Assembly: GCF_001571065.1 (NCBI RefSeq)
Contig: NZ_BCSW01000024.1
Coordinates: forward strand, 1-47,760
Source: Dietzia cinnamea NBRC 102147
Lineage (GTDB): Bacteria; Actinomycetota; Actinomycetes; Mycobacteriales; Mycobacteriaceae
DNA length: 47,760 nucleotides
Direction of reading: 5' to 3'
The position numbers and the translations under genes are program-made. Below the pieces are notes generated by a model, which saw only the letters and a list, made by a program, of their open reading frames with translations, was not told the DNA's origin and did not search any database. Shown here in pieces: positions 22,224 to 30,597 of this stretch; position 1 is the first letter of the stretch; every line of letters starts with the position of its first letter.

Positions 22224-23516
22224 ATGTCCAGCACCAGCACCCACGACGTCCCGTCAGAGCTCCGCTCCCTGTGGCGGACACGGCCCGTCCGGACCCCGGA
22301 CGACTCACGGATCGCCGGCGTCTGCGGAGGCTTCGGCCGACGCTACGGCGTCGACCCGGTCCTGATCCGCATCGTCTTCGTGATCGCCACGCTCTGGGGC
22401 GGGGCCGGGGTGTTCCTCTACGCCCTGCTGTGGCTCCTCCTGCGGGCCGCCGGCGACGAGGTGTCCAGGGGGGAAGCGCTCCTCGGGAAGGGCCGGGCGT
22501 CCGGATCCAGGACGACATCGGTGCTCCTCGTCGTCGTCGCCCTCATCAGCGCCCCCACCTTCGGCGGTTCCGGAGGCACCTTCCTCGTGGGTGCCGGGTT
22601 CCTCATGGCGGCCGCGATGCTCGCCGGGTGGTACGGCCTGCACCGCCGCACCCCGACCCCACCGGCGGGGTGGGCGGAGGTCTCCTCCGTGCGGCCCGCC
22701 CCCGCGCACGACCGCGGCGGCGCGTCGACCCGCCCCGGCCCCTGGCGCGCGCCGGGGGCGGCCCCGGGCCCGGGCGTCGGCGCGGGCGCCCCCTACGGCC
22801 CGGCCTCCCACGGCCCGGTCCCCCACGGCCAGCCCGTCTACGGTCCGCCCGTCCCGCCCGCCTGGGACCCGCTCGGCGCGGCGCCCTTCGCGTGGGACCT
22901 GCCCGACCCCGCGGACGCGCCCCGTCCCGACCCCGAGCCGGCCACGCCCCGCTCGCGCCTGACCAAGGTCACCCTCGGGCTCGCGCTCATCGCCACGGCC
23001 GTCGCGATCGGCCTGTCCACCCTGGGCGGGATCACCTGGCTCGACTCCACGCGGATCGCGGCGATCGCCCTCGCCGTGGTGGCGGGCGGCCTGGTGGTGG
23101 GGGCGTTCACCCGACGCGGCCACGGGCTGCTCGTGGTGGCCGGCCCGCTCGTCGGGTTCGTCTTGCTGGCCTCGCTCGTCCAGCCCCACCTGCCCGAGGG
23201 CGGCTGGGAGGGCACCGGTGACCTGCGGGTCGACATCACCGAGCCCGCGCAGCTCGACACCCCGGTCGTCCACGAGCTGGGCTCGGTGACCGTCGACCTG
23301 CGGGAGATGGACCTCGACCGCGACCGCGACTTCAGCGTCCGCAACGACCTCGGCGGGGTGCGCGTCCTGCTGCCCGAGGACCTCGCCGTGGACCTCAGCT
23401 GCCACGCCGACCTCGGCTCCGTCGACTGCCCGGTCCCCACGCCCGGCGAGGTGCCCGGCCCCGTCCTCACGTTGGACGTCGCCACCGAGGCCGGGTCGAT
23501 CACGGTGACGCGGTGA
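22224..23516 (+). CDS. esrI: PspC-domain membrane protein, EsrI/LiaF-like
   Basis: 430 residues from ATG 22224. An N-terminal PspC domain (about 22-75, SRIAGVCGGFGRRYGVDP then two membrane helices) is followed by further helices near 95-135. A Pro/Gly/His-rich cytoplasmic or periplasmic linker (about 140-245) leads to another helix group (250-315). The soluble C-terminal domain is beta-rich ([44 protein letters not shown]). It resembles the DUF2154/LiaF or Toastrack-type domain linked to LiaRS-like systems. It is divergent from the kinase pair, so a role as membrane modulator of the kinase is inferred from the C. glutamicum EsrISR system. Confidence 0.82.
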   Translation: MSSTSTHDVPSELRSLWRTRPVRTPDDSRIAGVCGGFGRRYGVDPVLIRIVFVIATLWGGAGVFLYALLWLLLRAAGDEVSRGEALLGKGRASGSRTTSVLLVVVALISAPTFGGSGGTFLVGAGFLMAAAMLAGWYGLHRRTPTPPAGWAEVSSVRPAPAHDRGGASTRPGPWRAPGAAPGPGVGAGAPYGPASHGPVPHGQPVYGPPVPPAWDPLGAAPFAWDLPDPADAPRPDPEPATPRSRLTKVTLGLALIATAVAIGLSTLGGITWLDSTRIAAIALAVVAGGLVVGAFTRRGHGLLVVAGPLVGFVLLASLVQPHLPEGGWEGTGDLRVDITEPAQLDTPVVHELGSVTVDLREMDLDRDRDFSVRNDLGGVRVLLPEDLAVDLSCHADLGSVDCPVPTPGEVPGPVLTLDVATEAGSITVTR

Positions 23517-23626
23517 CCGCCCCGGCCGGCGGCGACCGCGACTCCGGCGCGACGCCCGACGCCTACACCGGCGCGAAGCCCGGCGTCGACTCCCGGACCC
23601 GACCTAACCCAGACAGGAGCACCGAC

Positions 23627-23953
23627 ATGACCAGCCCAGGCCCCACCTCCGACACCGGCTTCCGCCCCGACCAGCCGCTGCACGACCCTCTCCCCTACGG
23701 CGCCGGGTTCTCGACCCCCGAGCCGCTCGGGTTCGGCGTCGCCCCCGAGCCCGCCCCGTCTCCGACCCGCGCTGTCGAGGTGACCGAGCGTCGGCGTGGC
23801 GGCTCCCCGGTCCTCGCCGTGGCGGGCCTGGCCTCGCTGGGCGTCGCGGTGTGGGCGATCCTCGGGGCACCGGTGATCACCCCGACGCTGCTGCTGGCCG
23901 CCGGGCTCGTCCTGGCTGTGCTCGTGGGACTGATGATGGTCCTGCGGCGCTGA
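23627..23953 (+). CDS. small membrane protein downstream of PspC protein
   Basis: 108 residues from ATG 23627, chosen because AGGAG lies 8 bases upstream. An in-frame GTG at 23513 overlaps the PspC gene stop (GTGA) and would add 38 low-complexity residues. The N-terminal half is Pro-rich and disordered. Two hydrophobic helices occupy about 64-82 (VLAVAGLASLGVAVWAIL) and 85-104 (TLLLAAGLVLAVLVGLMMV), ending in basic residues. It probably belongs to the same operon and envelope-stress module. No family is recognised beyond small actinobacterial membrane proteins. Confidence 0.75.
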   Translation: MTSPGPTSDTGFRPDQPLHDPLPYGAGFSTPEPLGFGVAPEPAPSPTRAVEVTERRRGGSPVLAVAGLASLGVAVWAILGAPVITPTLLLAAGLVLAVLVGLMMVLRR

Positions 23954-24052
23954 CCTCGTCGACGGCGTATCCCGCGGCCGCCCCGTGCACCGCGTGCGCC
24001 GCACCCGACGCGCCCTGCATCGGCCGCCCTCGCCACCCGGGGGCGGCCGATC

Positions 24053-24120
24053 GCCGTGGTCGGGTTGCTGCCGTGGTCGGGTTGCCGCCGCGGTCGGGTT
24101 GCCGCCGCGGTCGGGTTGTT
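24053..24120. repeat. 17-bp tandem array in a promoter, four units
   Basis: Four perfect-length 17-base units start at 24053, 24070, 24087 and 24104, with core GCCGYGGTCGGGTTGCC. The array ends one base into the -10 box of the next gene. A 17-base unit matches the usual -35/-10 spacing, and the TTGC in the units could serve as -35 sequence. Confidence 0.85.
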
Positions 24121-24132
24121 ACGGTCGGCGCA
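24120..24132 (+). promoter_or_regulatory. leaderless promoter next to the 17-bp array
   Basis: TACGGT (24120-24125) lies exactly 6 bases before ATG 24132, so the transcript should begin at the start codon. Confidence 0.65.
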
Positions 24133-24965
24133 TGTCCGCAAGCTCAGACCCGCCCCCGGCCGGAGACGCAGGGTCGACCGCTCCCGCCACTCCTGCCGGT
24201 GCCGGCGCGACAGAGCCCGCCACTCCTGCCGGTGCCGGCGAGCCGATCGTCGACCGGGTCTGGGAGCTGCGGCGGCGGGCCGAGAAGCAGAGCACGTGGC
24301 AGCGGCCGGCGCTGGGGGTGTTCTTCGCGCTCGTGTTCGCGATGATCGCCAATCCCGACCTGCTGCCGGGCGGATTAGCAACAGCTCTCACTACTCTCGT
24401 CGGTGTGACGGCGGTCGCGGTGATCGGGATCGTCCTCTGGGCCCGCCGGGCGAGCTTCCGCGGGCACAGCGGGAGCGCCGAAGTCCCGGCGGCCCCCGGG
24501 CACCGCTGGTGGCGAAGCCCCGCCCTCGCCGGACCCGCCATGTACACCCTGATCTTCCTCGGCAGCCTGATCGACCTGTTCGACCACTGGCCGGTCATCT
24601 TCGCCACCGCGGTGGTGGTGGGGTGCCTGACCGCGCTCTCGCTGCCCCGCTACGAGACCGCCGACCACATCCACGGCACCCGGCTCGAGAAACCGCCCAC
24701 GCTGACGGCCGATGCCGCGGCCGCTGTCACGGACGGGCGGCTGTCGCCGGATGTGCTCGAGCTGCTGGTTCTCCAGCATCACACCGCCGAGCGACGCATC
24801 CCCTGGTGCGCCGGTGTCCTCGGCACCGATGCCGACGACATCCGCCGCCGCATCAGCCGGGGACGGCGCTGGCTCGAACTGCCGGCAACCGAGGTCCACG
24901 CCCCCGCCACCGCGAACTGGGTCCGCCTCACCCCAGCCGGCCGCGAGGCGCTCGGCTACATCTGA
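24132..24965 (+). CDS. membrane protein with C-terminal winged-helix-like domain
   Basis: 277 residues. The N-terminal tract (about 10-37) contains a duplicated PATPAGAGA sequence from a 25-base direct DNA repeat. Hydrophobic helices lie at about 60-75, 85-103, 132-148 and 153-168 (PALGVFFALVFAMI, ALTTLVGVTAVAVIGIVLW, AMYTLIFLGSLIDLF, VIFATAVVVGCLTAL). After them, residues 195-277 look like a winged helix: LSPDVLELLVLQHH, RRISRGRRWLEL, and VRLTPAGREALGYI. That suggests a membrane-tethered DNA-binding or regulatory protein, but no family name is certain. It is convergent with guaA across a large repeat array. Confidence 0.72.
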   Translation: MSASSDPPPAGDAGSTAPATPAGAGATEPATPAGAGEPIVDRVWELRRRAEKQSTWQRPALGVFFALVFAMIANPDLLPGGLATALTTLVGVTAVAVIGIVLWARRASFRGHSGSAEVPAAPGHRWWRSPALAGPAMYTLIFLGSLIDLFDHWPVIFATAVVVGCLTALSLPRYETADHIHGTRLEKPPTLTADAAAAVTDGRLSPDVLELLVLQHHTAERRIPWCAGVLGTDADDIRRRISRGRRWLELPATEVHAPATANWVRLTPAGREALGYI

Positions 24966-25061
24966 GGCTGACTTCGCGGCGGGACGGGCCGACCGTCGCC
25001 TGTTGGCTCGGTGGTCTCGCGCCTGCATGAGCGCTCGCGACCTGCCGACAGCCGCTGATCG

Positions 25062-25414
25062 GCCTGGCGTCTCGCTCCCGCGTCTGCGCACGCGGAAGAC
25101 AGCCGCACGTGAACATGGCGTCTCGCGCGCTCTTCGGTGTGGGCGAGACGCCATCGCGAGGGGCGGCTGCGAATCGAGCCGGGCAGGCGCGGGAGCGAGA
25201 CGCCATCGCGAGGAGCGGCTGCCAAACGAGGCGGGCACGCACGGGAGCAAGACGCCATCGCGAGGAGCGGCTGCGAATCGAGCCGGGCAGGCGCGGGAGC
25301 GAGACGCCATCGCTAGGAGCGGCTGCGTAGCTCGGTGCGACGAGGCGGTTTCGTGGCTCGGCGCTGTGTGAGAAAGAGCGGCTGCGCTTGAGGCGGGCAC
25401 GCGCGGAGCCGGGC
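25062..25414. repeat. 52-bp tandem array with internal inversion
   Basis: Four direct units start at 25143, 25195, 25247 and 25299, spaced exactly 52 bases, with shared segments GAGACGCCATCGCGAGGAGC and GAGCCGGGCAGGCGC. Two decayed units in the opposite orientation precede them (about 25062-25140), and a decayed direct copy lies near 25370-25414. The switch point forms a hairpin with perfect 10-base arms, GGCGTCTCGC (25117-25126) and GCGAGACGCC (25143-25152). Bases 24966-25443 contain no gene I can support; the short open frames there are frame readings of the repeats. Confidence 0.88.
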
Positions 25415-25443
25415 AGAGCGGGGCTCGGCTCAGCGGGTGGCGC

Positions 25444-27048
25444 TCACTCCCACTCGATGGTCCCCGGCGGCTTACTGGTCACGTCCAACACGACGCGGTT
25501 GACGTCCGGCACCTCGTTGGTGATGCGATTGGAGATCAACGCGAGCGTCTCGTACGGCACCCGCGTCCAGTCGGCCGTCATCGCGTCCTCGGAACTCACC
25601 GGACGCAGCACGATCGGGTGACCGTAGGTGCGGCCGTCGCCCTGCACGCCCACCGAACGCACGTCGGCGAGCAGCACGACCGGGCACTGCCACACCGAGG
25701 CGTCCAGGCCCGCGGCCGTCATCTCCTCGCGCACGATCGCGTCCGCCGCCCGCAGCGTGGCCAGCCGGTCGCGGTCCACGGCGCCGACGATGCGGATCGC
25801 CAGGCCGGGGCCGGGGAACGGGTGGCGGCTGACGATCGTCTCGGGCAGACCGAGTGCCCGGCCCACCGCGCGGACCTCGTCCTTGAACAGCAGCCGCAGC
25901 GGCTCCACGAGCGTGAACTCCACGTCGTCCGGCAGGCCGCCCACGTTGTGGTGGCTCTTGATGTTGGCGGTACCCGACCCGCCACCGGACTCCACCACGT
26001 CCGGGTACAGCGTGCCCTGGACGAGGAAGTCCACCGACCCGCCGTCCTCGCCCTGGAGCTCGAGCGCCTGCGTGACCGCCCGCTCGAAGGACCGGATGAA
26101 CTCACGGCCGATGATCTTGCGCTTGGCCTCCGGATCGGTCACCCCGTCGAGGTGCCCCAGGAAGACGTCGGACTCGTCCAGCGTGATGAGGCGGGCGCCC
26201 GTGGCGGCCACGAAGTCGTTCTCCACCTGCTCGCGCTCGCCCGCGCGCAGCAGACCGTGGTCGACGAACACACACGTGAGGCGATCACCGATCGCCCGCT
26301 GGACCAACGCCGCCGCGACCGCCGAGTCGACACCACCGGACAGTCCGCAGATCGCGCGCCCGTCCCCGATCTGCTCGCGGACCGCCTCGACCAACTGGTC
26401 GGCGATATTCGCCGCCGTCCACGTCGGCTCGAGCCCCGCGACCTCGGTGAGGAAGCGGCTCAGCACCTGCTGGCCGTGCGGCGAGTGCAGCACCTCCGGG
26501 TGGTACTGCACGCCGGCCATCCGCCGCTCCGGGTTCTCGAACGCCGCCACCGGGGCGCCCGGCGAGGACGCGGTGACCTCGAAGCCGTCCGGGGCGGCGG
26601 TGACCGCGTCCCCGTGGCTCATCCACACCGGATGGTGCTCCGGCAGGCCCGCGTGCAGCACGCCACCCGAGACGGACACGTCGGTGCGCCCGTACTCGCG
26701 GTTCCCCGTGTGCGCGACCTCGCCGCCCAACGCACCGGCCATCGCCTGGAAGCCGTAGCAGATGCCGAACACCGGCAGCCCCAGCTCGAACACCGCCGGG
26801 TCGATCGACGGCGCGTCCTCGGAGTAGACACTGGCCGGCCCGCCCGACAGCACCAGCGCGACCGGGTCCTTCTCGCGGATCTCCTCCACGGACGCGGTGT
26901 GCGGGATCACCTCGGAATAGATGCGTGCCTCGCGCACCCGCCGCGCGATGAGCTGCGCGTACTGGGCACCGAAGTCCACGACGAGCACGGGACGGGGCGC
27001 CACCGCCTCGGCGGTGATCTGGGAGTCGGTCTGTGCGTTCTCGGCCAC
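25444..27048 (-). CDS. guaA: GMP synthase (glutamine-hydrolysing)
   Basis: 534 residues from GTG 27048. Converts XMP to GMP using glutamine and ATP. The class I amidotransferase domain starts [18 protein letters not shown], has nucleophile C97 in GICYGFQAM and the catalytic His/Glu in VQYHPEVLH. The ATP pyrophosphatase loop is [14 protein letters not shown]. The dimerisation domain ends GTIEWE, the conserved GuaA C-terminus. The upstream open frame was rejected because TAGACT lies 7 bases before GTG 27048, giving a leaderless start. It is convergent with the winged-helix membrane protein and divergent from the WS/DGAT gene. Confidence 0.96.
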   Translation of the reverse strand: MAENAQTDSQITAEAVAPRPVLVVDFGAQYAQLIARRVREARIYSEVIPHTASVEEIREKDPVALVLSGGPASVYSEDAPSIDPAVFELGLPVFGICYGFQAMAGALGGEVAHTGNREYGRTDVSVSGGVLHAGLPEHHPVWMSHGDAVTAAPDGFEVTASSPGAPVAAFENPERRMAGVQYHPEVLHSPHGQQVLSRFLTEVAGLEPTWTAANIADQLVEAVREQIGDGRAICGLSGGVDSAVAAALVQRAIGDRLTCVFVDHGLLRAGEREQVENDFVAATGARLITLDESDVFLGHLDGVTDPEAKRKIIGREFIRSFERAVTQALELQGEDGGSVDFLVQGTLYPDVVESGGGSGTANIKSHHNVGGLPDDVEFTLVEPLRLLFKDEVRAVGRALGLPETIVSRHPFPGPGLAIRIVGAVDRDRLATLRAADAIVREEMTAAGLDASVWQCPVVLLADVRSVGVQGDGRTYGHPIVLRPVSSEDAMTADWTRVPYETLALISNRITNEVPDVNRVVLDVTSKPPGTIEWE

Positions 27049-27061
27049 GGCGTCGAGTCTA
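27048..27061 (-). promoter_or_regulatory. leaderless promoter, guaA
   Basis: Minus-strand TAGACT (27061-27056), 7 bases, then GTG at 27048. Confidence 0.55.
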
Positions 27062-27172
27062 GGCCCCACGGTCCGTGCGCCGAACTCCACCACATCCCCC
27101 GCACAGGGGTTAACAATGAACTCCCACCACGGCCCCGGCCCGGCGACGGGCTCACAGAGCGGGAGATCACTC

Positions 27173-28648
27173 ATGGAACGGATGACCGGGTTCGACGCGA
27201 GCCTGCTGTACCTCGAGACCGCCCAGCAGCCCCTCGTCGTGGGCGCGGTCCTGTTCATCGACGTGTCCGACCTCGAGGTCGCCTACTCCTTCGGCCGACT
27301 CCGCACCGAGCTCGGCCGCCGGATCAAGGAACTCCCCGAGCTGCGGCGCAAGATCTACGACTCCCCGCTCAACCTCGGCCATCCCGCCTGGGTCGAGGAA
27401 TACGACCTCGACGTCTCCGCCCACGTCCGCCGCGTCGACGTCGACGAACCAGGCGACGAACGTGCCGTGTTCGAGATGTGCGGCACCCTCGGCAGCCGCC
27501 CGCTCGACCGCACCCGACCCCTGTGGGAGATGTGGATCCTCGAGGGGCTCGCCGAACCCGACACCGTCGCCGTCTACTTCCGCGCCCACCACGCCGTCCT
27601 CGACGGGGCCAACGGCGCCGACATCCTGCTCAAACTCAGCCGGGCCGGACAACCCGACTCACCCCGCGACCTCGACATGGTGCGCGTCGAGGCCGGCAGC
27701 GGCAACCCCATCCGGCTCCTCGCCGGCGGTCTGTGGGACTTCGCCGTACGACGCCCGCTGACCCTGGCACGGCTCATCCCCGAGGTCCTGACCCTGCCCC
27801 TCGCACTGCACACGCCCCCGTCCACGGAGACACCCGACGAGCCCGCCCCCGACGACGACAGCCCGGAGGACGGGAACGAGGACCTCGTCGTCGTCCCCAG
27901 AGCCGCGCCGTTCACCGCACCGCGTACCCGGTTCAACGCCACGATCACCCCGCACCGAGCCGTGTGGGGCACCTCCCTTGACCTCGACGAGATCGCCGAG
28001 GTCAAGGACGCCTTCGGCGTCACCGTCAACGACGTCTACCTCACGGCGGTCGGCGGCGGGCTACGCCGCTACCTCCGCGCCCACGACGACCTGCCCGACC
28101 CATCGCTCATCGCGGTGGTGCCCGTCTCCACCCGCGACGCCGACGGCGCCCGCGGCCACAACCGCGTCACCGTCCTGTTCGCGTCCCTCGGCACCGACAT
28201 CGCCGACCCCCTCGACCGACTGCGCGCCATCTCCGCCCGCACCAGCCGGGGCAAGAAGCAGACCAGGAACGGGATGCGGCCCGACCTCATCCAGGACGTC
28301 GCCGAACTCGCCCCCGCCAGCACACTGCAACTGCTCATGCGGATCTACGGCGACTTCCACCTCGCAGACCTGCACCCCGTCGTGCACAACCTGGTGGTCT
28401 CCAACATCCCCGGCCCCGACGAGGAACTCGACTTCCTCGGCGGACGGGTCACCCGCATGTATCCGCTCGGCCCGCTCATGCACGGCTCCGGGCTGTCCGT
28501 CACCGCCATGTCCGTCGACGGGCAGCTCGACGTGGGCATCAACGCCTGCGAGCACCTCGTCCCCGACCCCGACCTGGTGGCCACCGGGATCCGCGAGGCG
28601 ATGGACCACCTGCTCGAGCTCACCCGCGAGCAGGCGCCCCGCCGCTAG
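27173..28648 (+). CDS. wax ester synthase/diacylglycerol acyltransferase (WS/DGAT)
   Basis: 491 residues from ATG 27173, with GGGAG 7 bases upstream. Membrane-associated acyltransferase of the actinobacterial Tgs/Atf family, making triacylglycerol or wax esters from acyl-CoA. The catalytic HHxxxDG motif is RAHHAVLDG (H139, H140, D144). [28 protein letters not shown] and VVSNIPGP are the other family signatures. An acidic linker (about 220-245, [17 protein letters not shown]) separates the two CAT-fold halves. It points away from guaA. Its last 29 bases overlap the end of the GMC oxidoreductase gene on the other strand. Substrate preference cannot be told from sequence. Confidence 0.9.
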   Translation: MERMTGFDASLLYLETAQQPLVVGAVLFIDVSDLEVAYSFGRLRTELGRRIKELPELRRKIYDSPLNLGHPAWVEEYDLDVSAHVRRVDVDEPGDERAVFEMCGTLGSRPLDRTRPLWEMWILEGLAEPDTVAVYFRAHHAVLDGANGADILLKLSRAGQPDSPRDLDMVRVEAGSGNPIRLLAGGLWDFAVRRPLTLARLIPEVLTLPLALHTPPSTETPDEPAPDDDSPEDGNEDLVVVPRAAPFTAPRTRFNATITPHRAVWGTSLDLDEIAEVKDAFGVTVNDVYLTAVGGGLRRYLRAHDDLPDPSLIAVVPVSTRDADGARGHNRVTVLFASLGTDIADPLDRLRAISARTSRGKKQTRNGMRPDLIQDVAELAPASTLQLLMRIYGDFHLADLHPVVHNLVVSNIPGPDEELDFLGGRVTRMYPLGPLMHGSGLSVTAMSVDGQLDVGINACEHLVPDPDLVATGIREAMDHLLELTREQAPRR

Positions 28649-30407
28649 AGACCTCGACGATCGGCAGCCGCAGCGCACCCGGCGCGTCCTCGGGCACCAC
28701 CGGGCGCACCGGCTTCACCGGGGACAGGCGGCGGTAGGACTCCCCCTGCGCCGGCCGGGGGTCCGCCTCGCCCTTGTTGGGCCACAGCGACATCGCCCGC
28801 TCCGCCTGGGCGGTGATGCTCAGTGCGGGGTTGACGCCGAGGTTCGCCGAGATCGCGGAACCGTCCACGATGTGCATCGTCGGGTAGTTCCACACCCGGT
28901 GGTACGGGTCCACGACACCCGTCTCCGGCGAGTCCGAGATCACGCAGCCGCCGAGGAAGTGCGCGGTGAGCGGGATGTTGGCGATCTCGCCCCACGTACC
29001 CCCGGCCAGCCCGCCGATCTCCTCGGCGATCTTGCGGGTCGCCTCGTTGCCGGCCGGGATCCACGTCGGGTTGGGCTCGCCGTGCCCCTGCTTGCTGGTG
29101 ACGTAGCGGAACGGCCCGACACGCTTGACGTACGTCTGCAGCGAGTTGTCCAGGTTCTGCATGACCAGCGCGATCACCGACCGCTGGCTCCAGCGGCGCA
29201 GGTTGAACAGCTGGAGGAAGACCTTCGGGTCGCGCCGGACCTCGTTGAGGAGGACGCGCCACCGCGGGAGCGGGCCGTCACCGTCCGTGAGGAGGGTCTG
29301 CAGGATGGCGATGGCGTTGGAGCCCTTGCCGTAGCGGACCGGTTCGATGTGGGTGTCCGAGCGGGGATGGAACGACGACGTGATGGCCACGCCCTCGGAG
29401 AAGTCCTGCTCCGGCTTGTAGTTCGGACGCATCGCCCCGAGGATGGCCTCCGAGTTCGTTCGGGTCAGCCTGCCGAGGGCGTCCGAGAGCCGGGGCAACG
29501 AGCCCGAGTCCTTGGCGTAGTGGAGCAGGTGCTGGGTCCCCCAGGTGCCGGCGGCCACGACGACCTGCTGGGCGGTCGTGGTCGTGGTGCGCTTGCCGAG
29601 CCGGGTCCACGCACCGGTCCGCTCGAGCGTGACCTCCCACGTCCCGTCGGCGCGCTCGCGGAGGTCGCTGACCGTCGTGCGGTCCAGGATCCGGGCACCC
29701 GCGCGCTCGGCCAGGGCGAGGTAGTTCTTCATGAGCGTGTTCTTGGCGTTGTGACGGCACCCCGTCATGCACTCACCGCACTCGATGCACGCGTTGCGGT
29801 CCGGCCCGACCCCACCGAAGTACGGATCCGGCACCCTCTCGCCGGGCTTGCCCTGGCCCCCGGTCTTCTCGCCGAAGAACACGCCGACCGGGGTGTAGAC
29901 GAAGGTGTCCTCCGCGCCCATGTCGCGGGCGACCTTCTTCATGACCTCGTCCGAGTGGGTGTGCGTGGGGTTGGTGACCACGCCGAGCATGCGGCGGCCC
30001 TGGTCGTAGAACGGCGTGAGCTCGTCCTCCCAGTCCGTGATGTGGCCCCACTGACGGTCCTTGAAGAACTGGCCGGTCGGCTTGTAGAGCGTGTTGGCGT
30101 AGTTGAGCGAGCCGCCCCCCACGCCCGCGCCGGCGAGGATCATCACATCGCGCATCATGTGGACCCGCTGGATACCGAACAGCTTGAGCTTGGGCGCCCA
30201 CACGTACTTGTGGAGACGCCACGACGTCTTGGGCAGGTCGGCGTCCTCGAAGCGACGACCGGCCTCGACCACCGTGACGCGGTAGCCCTTCTCCGTCAGC
30301 CGCAGGGCCGTCACGCTGCCGCCGAAGCCTGATCCGATCACGAGGACATCGGTGTCCGTCGCCGCGGAGGGGGCGTGGGACGGGGTCGACTGCGTGTGTG
30401 CCGTCAT
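28620..30407 (-). CDS. choD: ChoD-like GMC oxidoreductase
   Basis: 595 residues. FAD-dependent GMC-family oxidase; the M. tuberculosis counterpart beside guaB3 is called ChoD (cholesterol oxidase). The FAD dinucleotide motif is VLVIGSGFGGSVTALRL near residue 20. The flavin region AGAGVGGGSLNYANTLY and the C-terminal GMC segment MHIVDGSAISANLGVNPALS are clear. A Cys cluster, CIECGECMTGC (CxxCxxCxxxC) near 208-218, resembles a ferredoxin-type Fe-S ligand set. No signal peptide is obvious. True steroid activity is unproven. The stop is inside the convergent WS/DGAT gene. It appears to have its own promoter because a strong terminator separates it from guaB3. Confidence 0.85.
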   Translation of the reverse strand: MTAHTQSTPSHAPSAATDTDVLVIGSGFGGSVTALRLTEKGYRVTVVEAGRRFEDADLPKTSWRLHKYVWAPKLKLFGIQRVHMMRDVMILAGAGVGGGSLNYANTLYKPTGQFFKDRQWGHITDWEDELTPFYDQGRRMLGVVTNPTHTHSDEVMKKVARDMGAEDTFVYTPVGVFFGEKTGGQGKPGERVPDPYFGGVGPDRNACIECGECMTGCRHNAKNTLMKNYLALAERAGARILDRTTVSDLRERADGTWEVTLERTGAWTRLGKRTTTTTAQQVVVAAGTWGTQHLLHYAKDSGSLPRLSDALGRLTRTNSEAILGAMRPNYKPEQDFSEGVAITSSFHPRSDTHIEPVRYGKGSNAIAILQTLLTDGDGPLPRWRVLLNEVRRDPKVFLQLFNLRRWSQRSVIALVMQNLDNSLQTYVKRVGPFRYVTSKQGHGEPNPTWIPAGNEATRKIAEEIGGLAGGTWGEIANIPLTAHFLGGCVISDSPETGVVDPYHRVWNYPTMHIVDGSAISANLGVNPALSITAQAERAMSLWPNKGEADPRPAQGESYRRLSPVKPVRPVVPEDAPGALRLPIVEVSSGGAPARG

Positions 30408-30442
30408 GATGCAACTCCCGGGAGTGGTCGATGTTGTGGGTC

Positions 30443-30477
30443 ACAGTACCTGAGCACGGCTAACTTACCCGACAGTA
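30443..30477 (-). promoter_or_regulatory. choD promoter region with two TACTGT boxes
   Basis: Two identical minus-strand TACTGT hexamers (30477-30472 and 30448-30443) fit TANNNT. Either could serve as a -10 box for a leadered choD transcript; a GGGAG ribosome site lies before ATG 30407. Confidence 0.4.
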
Positions 30478-30543
30478 GCCCGCGGTTTGTCCAGAGGGCG
30501 GACACGGGCGTTGCGCGGCTGACAGGGGCACCCGCCGGAACGG

Positions 30544-30581
30544 CCGCGCACCCGGGCCCTGGCGGGCTTCCGGGTGCGCGG
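30544..30581 (-). terminator. terminator of the guaB2-guaB3 unit
   Basis: Perfect 12-base arms CCGCGCACCCGG (30544-30555) and CCGGGTGCGCGG (30570-30581), with a further GCCC/GGGC pairing inside the loop, start 17 bases after the guaB3 stop. There is no T-run, as is usual in high-GC actinobacteria. Confidence 0.75.
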
Positions 30582-30597
30582 ACTGGAGACGGATGGG

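Noticed and set aside
24928..25400. Several short open frames with the recurring peptide MASRSRACPARFAAAPRDG
   Set aside because: They are readings of the 52-bp array in shifting frames; the unit length is not a multiple of three and there are no ribosome sites.
25062..25414. Possible CRISPR array
   Set aside because: Units are contiguous at 52 bases with no unique spacers, and no cas genes are present.
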